From NCBI GenBank assembly GCA_903821465.1, contig CAIJLK010000133.1:1-37214 (forward strand): 37,214 nucleotides of DNA, read 5' to 3'. The stretch is from an uncultured Bacteroidota bacterium (GTDB lineage Bacteria > Bacteroidota > Bacteroidia > Chitinophagales > Chitinophagaceae). The position numbers and the translations under genes are program-made. This document shows, piece by piece, positions 35,047 to 37,214 of this stretch. Under the pieces are notes generated by a model, which worked only from the letters and a program-made list of their open reading frames with translations, did not search any database and had not been told where the DNA came from. Numbering within the stretch: the first letter of the stretch is position 1; each line of letters begins with the position of its first letter.

Positions 35047-36024
35047 TTAACTATGCGAAAGGGGTCTTTTTTTAATCATTCCCCCTTTTGTATCTTTTAC
35101 ACTACTCATAACTACGAATGCATGCGGATCAATTTTATCTAACTCGGCTTTTAATTTATTCAATTCTAAACGGGTAATTACAGTATAAACAATATCATTT
35201 TCTTTAGTTGGACCTTTTTTCCCATATCCTTGTCTACCACTATATAGCGTAACACCTCTTCCCATCTTATTGATAATCATTTGTCTGATTTCTACAAAGT
35301 GGGATGAGATGATAGTTACCCCTGTATATTCTTCAATTCCTTCAATGATAAAATCAAGTGTTCTAGATGCTGAAAGATAAGTAATGATACTATATAATGC
35401 GATCTCGATTGATAGAAAATAAGCTGCTAAAGAAAATATAATAATATTGATGATAAGAATAATATCTCCTAACGTAGTTCCCATTTTTTTGCTCAAAAAA
35501 ATGGCTAGAACTTCCGTTCCATCAATTACAGCACCACCTCTTACTGCAAATCCAATTCCTGCACCCAAGAACATTCCACCAAACATGGCTACCAGTAACT
35601 TATCACTTGTAATAAATGGAAAATCAACTAATGCTACACATAGTGCAAGACCTGAAATAGCAAGAATAGTTTTAATAGCAAAACTATTCCCCATTATTTT
35701 AAACCCAAGAAACATAAATGGAATATTGATCGTTATTATCAGTATAAATAAAGGGATTTTTGTAATCGAAGAAATGAGCAATGATATACCAGTAGCACCT
35801 CCATCAATAAAATGATTGTTCAATAAAAATCCCTTTAACCCAAATGATGCAGAAAATATCCCTATTACAATAAACAAAAAGTCTTTAAAATAATGAATAA
35901 TGGTAATTTTCAAATCGCGATAATTCTTAGCTACCTGGAATCCATTCAATGGTTTCCCATCATCCACAAGATTTTTTCCTCTCAGAATGTTTTTAATAAT
36001 TAATTGTTTCCAAAATGTTTTCAT
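35047..36024 (-). CDS. YitT family membrane protein (YitT_membrane + DUF2179)
   Basis: The 325-residue protein has about five membrane helices between ~45 and ~225 (DFLFIVIGIFSASFGLKGFL; PLFILIITINIPFMFLGFK; LVAMFGGMFLGAGIGFAVRGGAVIDGTEVLA; LGDIILIINIIIFSLAAYFLS), then a soluble C-terminal DUF2179 domain (~235-310) with VTIISSHFVEIRQMIINKMGRGVTLYSGRQGYG and DPHAFVVMSSVKDTKGG. The order is that of the YitT family, found widely in Firmicutes and Bacteroidota; function unknown, perhaps transport. An N-terminal cytoplasmic stretch of ~40 residues precedes the first helix, longer than in most YitT proteins. Confidence 0.9.
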   Translation of the reverse strand: MKTFWKQLIIKNILRGKNLVDDGKPLNGFQVAKNYRDLKITIIHYFKDFLFIVIGIFSASFGLKGFLLNNHFIDGGATGISLLISSITKIPLFILIITINIPFMFLGFKIMGNSFAIKTILAISGLALCVALVDFPFITSDKLLVAMFGGMFLGAGIGFAVRGGAVIDGTEVLAIFLSKKMGTTLGDIILIINIIIFSLAAYFLSIEIALYSIITYLSASRTLDFIIEGIEEYTGVTIISSHFVEIRQMIINKMGRGVTLYSGRQGYGKKGPTKENDIVYTVITRLELNKLKAELDKIDPHAFVVMSSVKDTKGGMIKKRPLSHS

Positions 36025-36069
36025 TGAATTATTATTTTGTTAATCCGAACAAATTATCAATTAAAAATA

Positions 36070-36903
36070 CTACCCAAATTGAACAGAAGTCATTGTAAGC
36101 GAACCGGCCACTGCTTTATCGTTGAAGTAGCTGATCGAGTCATCTTTTGTTGACAATCCTAAACTATATATCAAGGGCAAATAATGTTCAGGAGTTGGTA
36201 TCGCCAACAATGCTTCAGTGCCCAGTTTTTCGTATTGGACCAAGCTTTCATGATTACCATTATTGATCAGTGATTTGAAGGTTTCATTCATATGCATCGC
36301 CCAATCAAATCCGTATCCTGGAACTTCCATTTTGTCCCATGCGATCATTCTTAAATTATGCACCATATTACCACTACCCATAACAAGTACCCCTTTTTTT
36401 CGCAACTCGTATAATTCTTTTGCCAGTTCATAATGAAAACTAGCAGGCTTAGTATAATCTATACTTAACTGTAAAACCGGAATATCTGCATTGGGATACA
36501 TATGCCTCACAATGGTCCATGTACCATGATCCAAACCCCAGTCATGATCTAACACCGCTTTTGTTGTATGGATCAATGATGCTGTTTCTGCAGCTAAGGC
36601 TGCATCACCTGGCGCAGGATATTGAACTTGAGATAAAGCTTGAGGGAACCCACCAAAATCATGAATAGTTGGCGGAAAATCCATTGCAGTAATTCTTGTA
36701 CCCTTCGTAAACCAATGCGCCGACACCACTAAAACTGCTTTTGGTCTTTCAATTTGTGTGGCGAGTTCGGTCCACCTATTACTAAATTCATTTACCTCAA
36801 TTCCATTCATGGGCGAGCCATGTCCTACAAACAATACCGGCATCAAATTTTCTTGGAAAGGAAGATGTTCGGTGAAGTTTTTAAAATCAGAAAGGCTATT
36901 CAT
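36070..36903 (-). CDS. ygiD: LigB-type extradiol dioxygenase, 4,5-DOPA dioxygenase family (YgiD-like)
   Basis: The frame extends to a TTG at 36963, but the ATG at 36903 is preferred (277 residues). The family block LFVGHGSPMNGIEVNEFS comes near the N-terminus, followed by VLVVSAHWFTKGTRIT, HDFGGFPQ, DHDWGLDHGTWTIVRHMYPNADIPV and GSGNMVHNLRMI. The conserved histidines of these motifs (HGS, SAHW, DHGTW) bind the metal, zinc or iron, in E. coli YgiD and plant DODA. The family cleaves the ring of DOPA or related catechols. No aromatic-degradation cluster is visible nearby, so the natural substrate is uncertain. It is 45 bases upstream of yitT on the same strand. Confidence 0.88.
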   Translation of the reverse strand: MNSLSDFKNFTEHLPFQENLMPVLFVGHGSPMNGIEVNEFSNRWTELATQIERPKAVLVVSAHWFTKGTRITAMDFPPTIHDFGGFPQALSQVQYPAPGDAALAAETASLIHTTKAVLDHDWGLDHGTWTIVRHMYPNADIPVLQLSIDYTKPASFHYELAKELYELRKKGVLVMGSGNMVHNLRMIAWDKMEVPGYGFDWAMHMNETFKSLINNGNHESLVQYEKLGTEALLAIPTPEHYLPLIYSLGLSTKDDSISYFNDKAVAGSLTMTSVQFG

Positions 36904-37214
36904 GTTGATGGTTAAATTATTAATCAGCGCCAATTTCTTGATCAATTCGATGATTAGTATCAATAATAATATTTCTCAACTCTATTCCCTTTTTTAATAA
37001 ATAAAGAAGCCAATAAAACTTTTCCAATTAGTAAAATTAGAATATAGAGGAAGATCACCTTATAATTCTTATACAAGGTAAAGCTTAAAAGGCTGTATTC
37101 ATTGAATTAATGTTTAAATAAATACCCACTAAAGGCTAAAAGAATCATTGATTTTATTTCTACCTTTTTGAGGAAAAAATGGTTTTTATCAGGCGATAAT
37201 TCATTTAAATTAAA
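36904..37214. other. AT-rich edge region with no supported gene
   Basis: These 311 bases carry frequent stops in all frames on both strands and no recognisable RNA gene. TACCTTTTTG at 37161-37170 is a weak -7-like match on the plus strand that could belong to a gene beginning beyond the window. An ATG at 37179 is followed by a stop six codons later. Confidence 0.6.

Noticed and set aside
35447..35815. 122-codon plus-strand frame inside the yitT-like gene
   Set aside because: Mirror of transmembrane codons; no start context or domain.
1..37214. Search for CRISPR arrays, tRNA genes, insertion sequences, phage or defence genes
   Set aside because: No repeat-spacer pattern, cloverleaf, transposase, integrase or known defence domain was recognised by eye.

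Overview
The window looks like chromosomal DNA of a Bacteroidota bacterium, most likely a Chitinophagaceae-type freshwater or soil organism; the family is an inference from protein content. Evidence: low GC, several matches to the Bacteroidota -7 promoter box (TANNTTTG), few purine-rich ribosome binding sites, a type IX secretion C-terminal domain, a GLPGLI protein, a CarboxypepD_reg/plug outer-membrane barrel, the long three-domain form of IspG, and DUF4136 and DUF2339 proteins. I see no tRNA, rRNA, CRISPR array, IS element, phage gene or integrase. Coding density is high and the genes are mostly housekeeping or envelope genes.

Layout. 1-4.8 kb: 3' end of a PorZ-like propeller gene, then (minus strand) a YncE-propeller/phosphoesterase fusion and a small secreted protein. 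4.9-10.6 kb (minus): fused isobutyryl-CoA mutase IcmF, a DUF2147-like secreted protein, and a secreted protein joining a zinc phospholipase C-like site to a probable outer-membrane barrel. 10.7-15.4 kb: aldose 1-epimerase, RidA (minus), a Rossmann-less 3-hydroxyacyl-CoA dehydrogenase domain overlapping tsaB, a cysteine-free ArsR regulator and a persulfide-dioxygenase/rhodanese protein. 15.4-20 kb: a tight minus-strand cluster ispG-nadB-lpxL-like. 20-24.6 kb (minus): an OXA-like class D beta-lactamase lipoprotein, a DUF2339 membrane protein and Kbl. 24.7-25.9 kb: a GH53 galactanase lipoprotein. 25.9-32.8 kb: a two-component system with a DUF4136 lipoprotein downstream, a divergent GLPGLI gene and a convergent outer-membrane barrel gene. 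32.9-36.9 kb (minus): an acyl-CoA ligase, a VOC protein, a YitT-family membrane protein and a LigB-type DOPA dioxygenase. The last 311 bases hold no gene I can support.

The strongest unexplained signal is regulatory. The GLPGLI gene (28996) and the outer-membrane barrel gene (start 32800, opposite strand, nearly 4 kb away) each carry three direct TTAAC repeats with identical spacing (N5, then N16). In both, the third repeat lies the same distance from the TA of the presumed -7 region. A TTAAC-N5-TTAAC arrangement is what OmpR/PhoB-family regulators typically bind, and such a regulator with its kinase is encoded next to the GLPGLI gene. I infer a small envelope regulon: kinase, regulator, GLPGLI protein and outer-membrane barrel, perhaps with the DUF4136 lipoprotein. 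Its signal is unknown.

All calls rest on reading translated sequence and motifs by eye; no database search was run.
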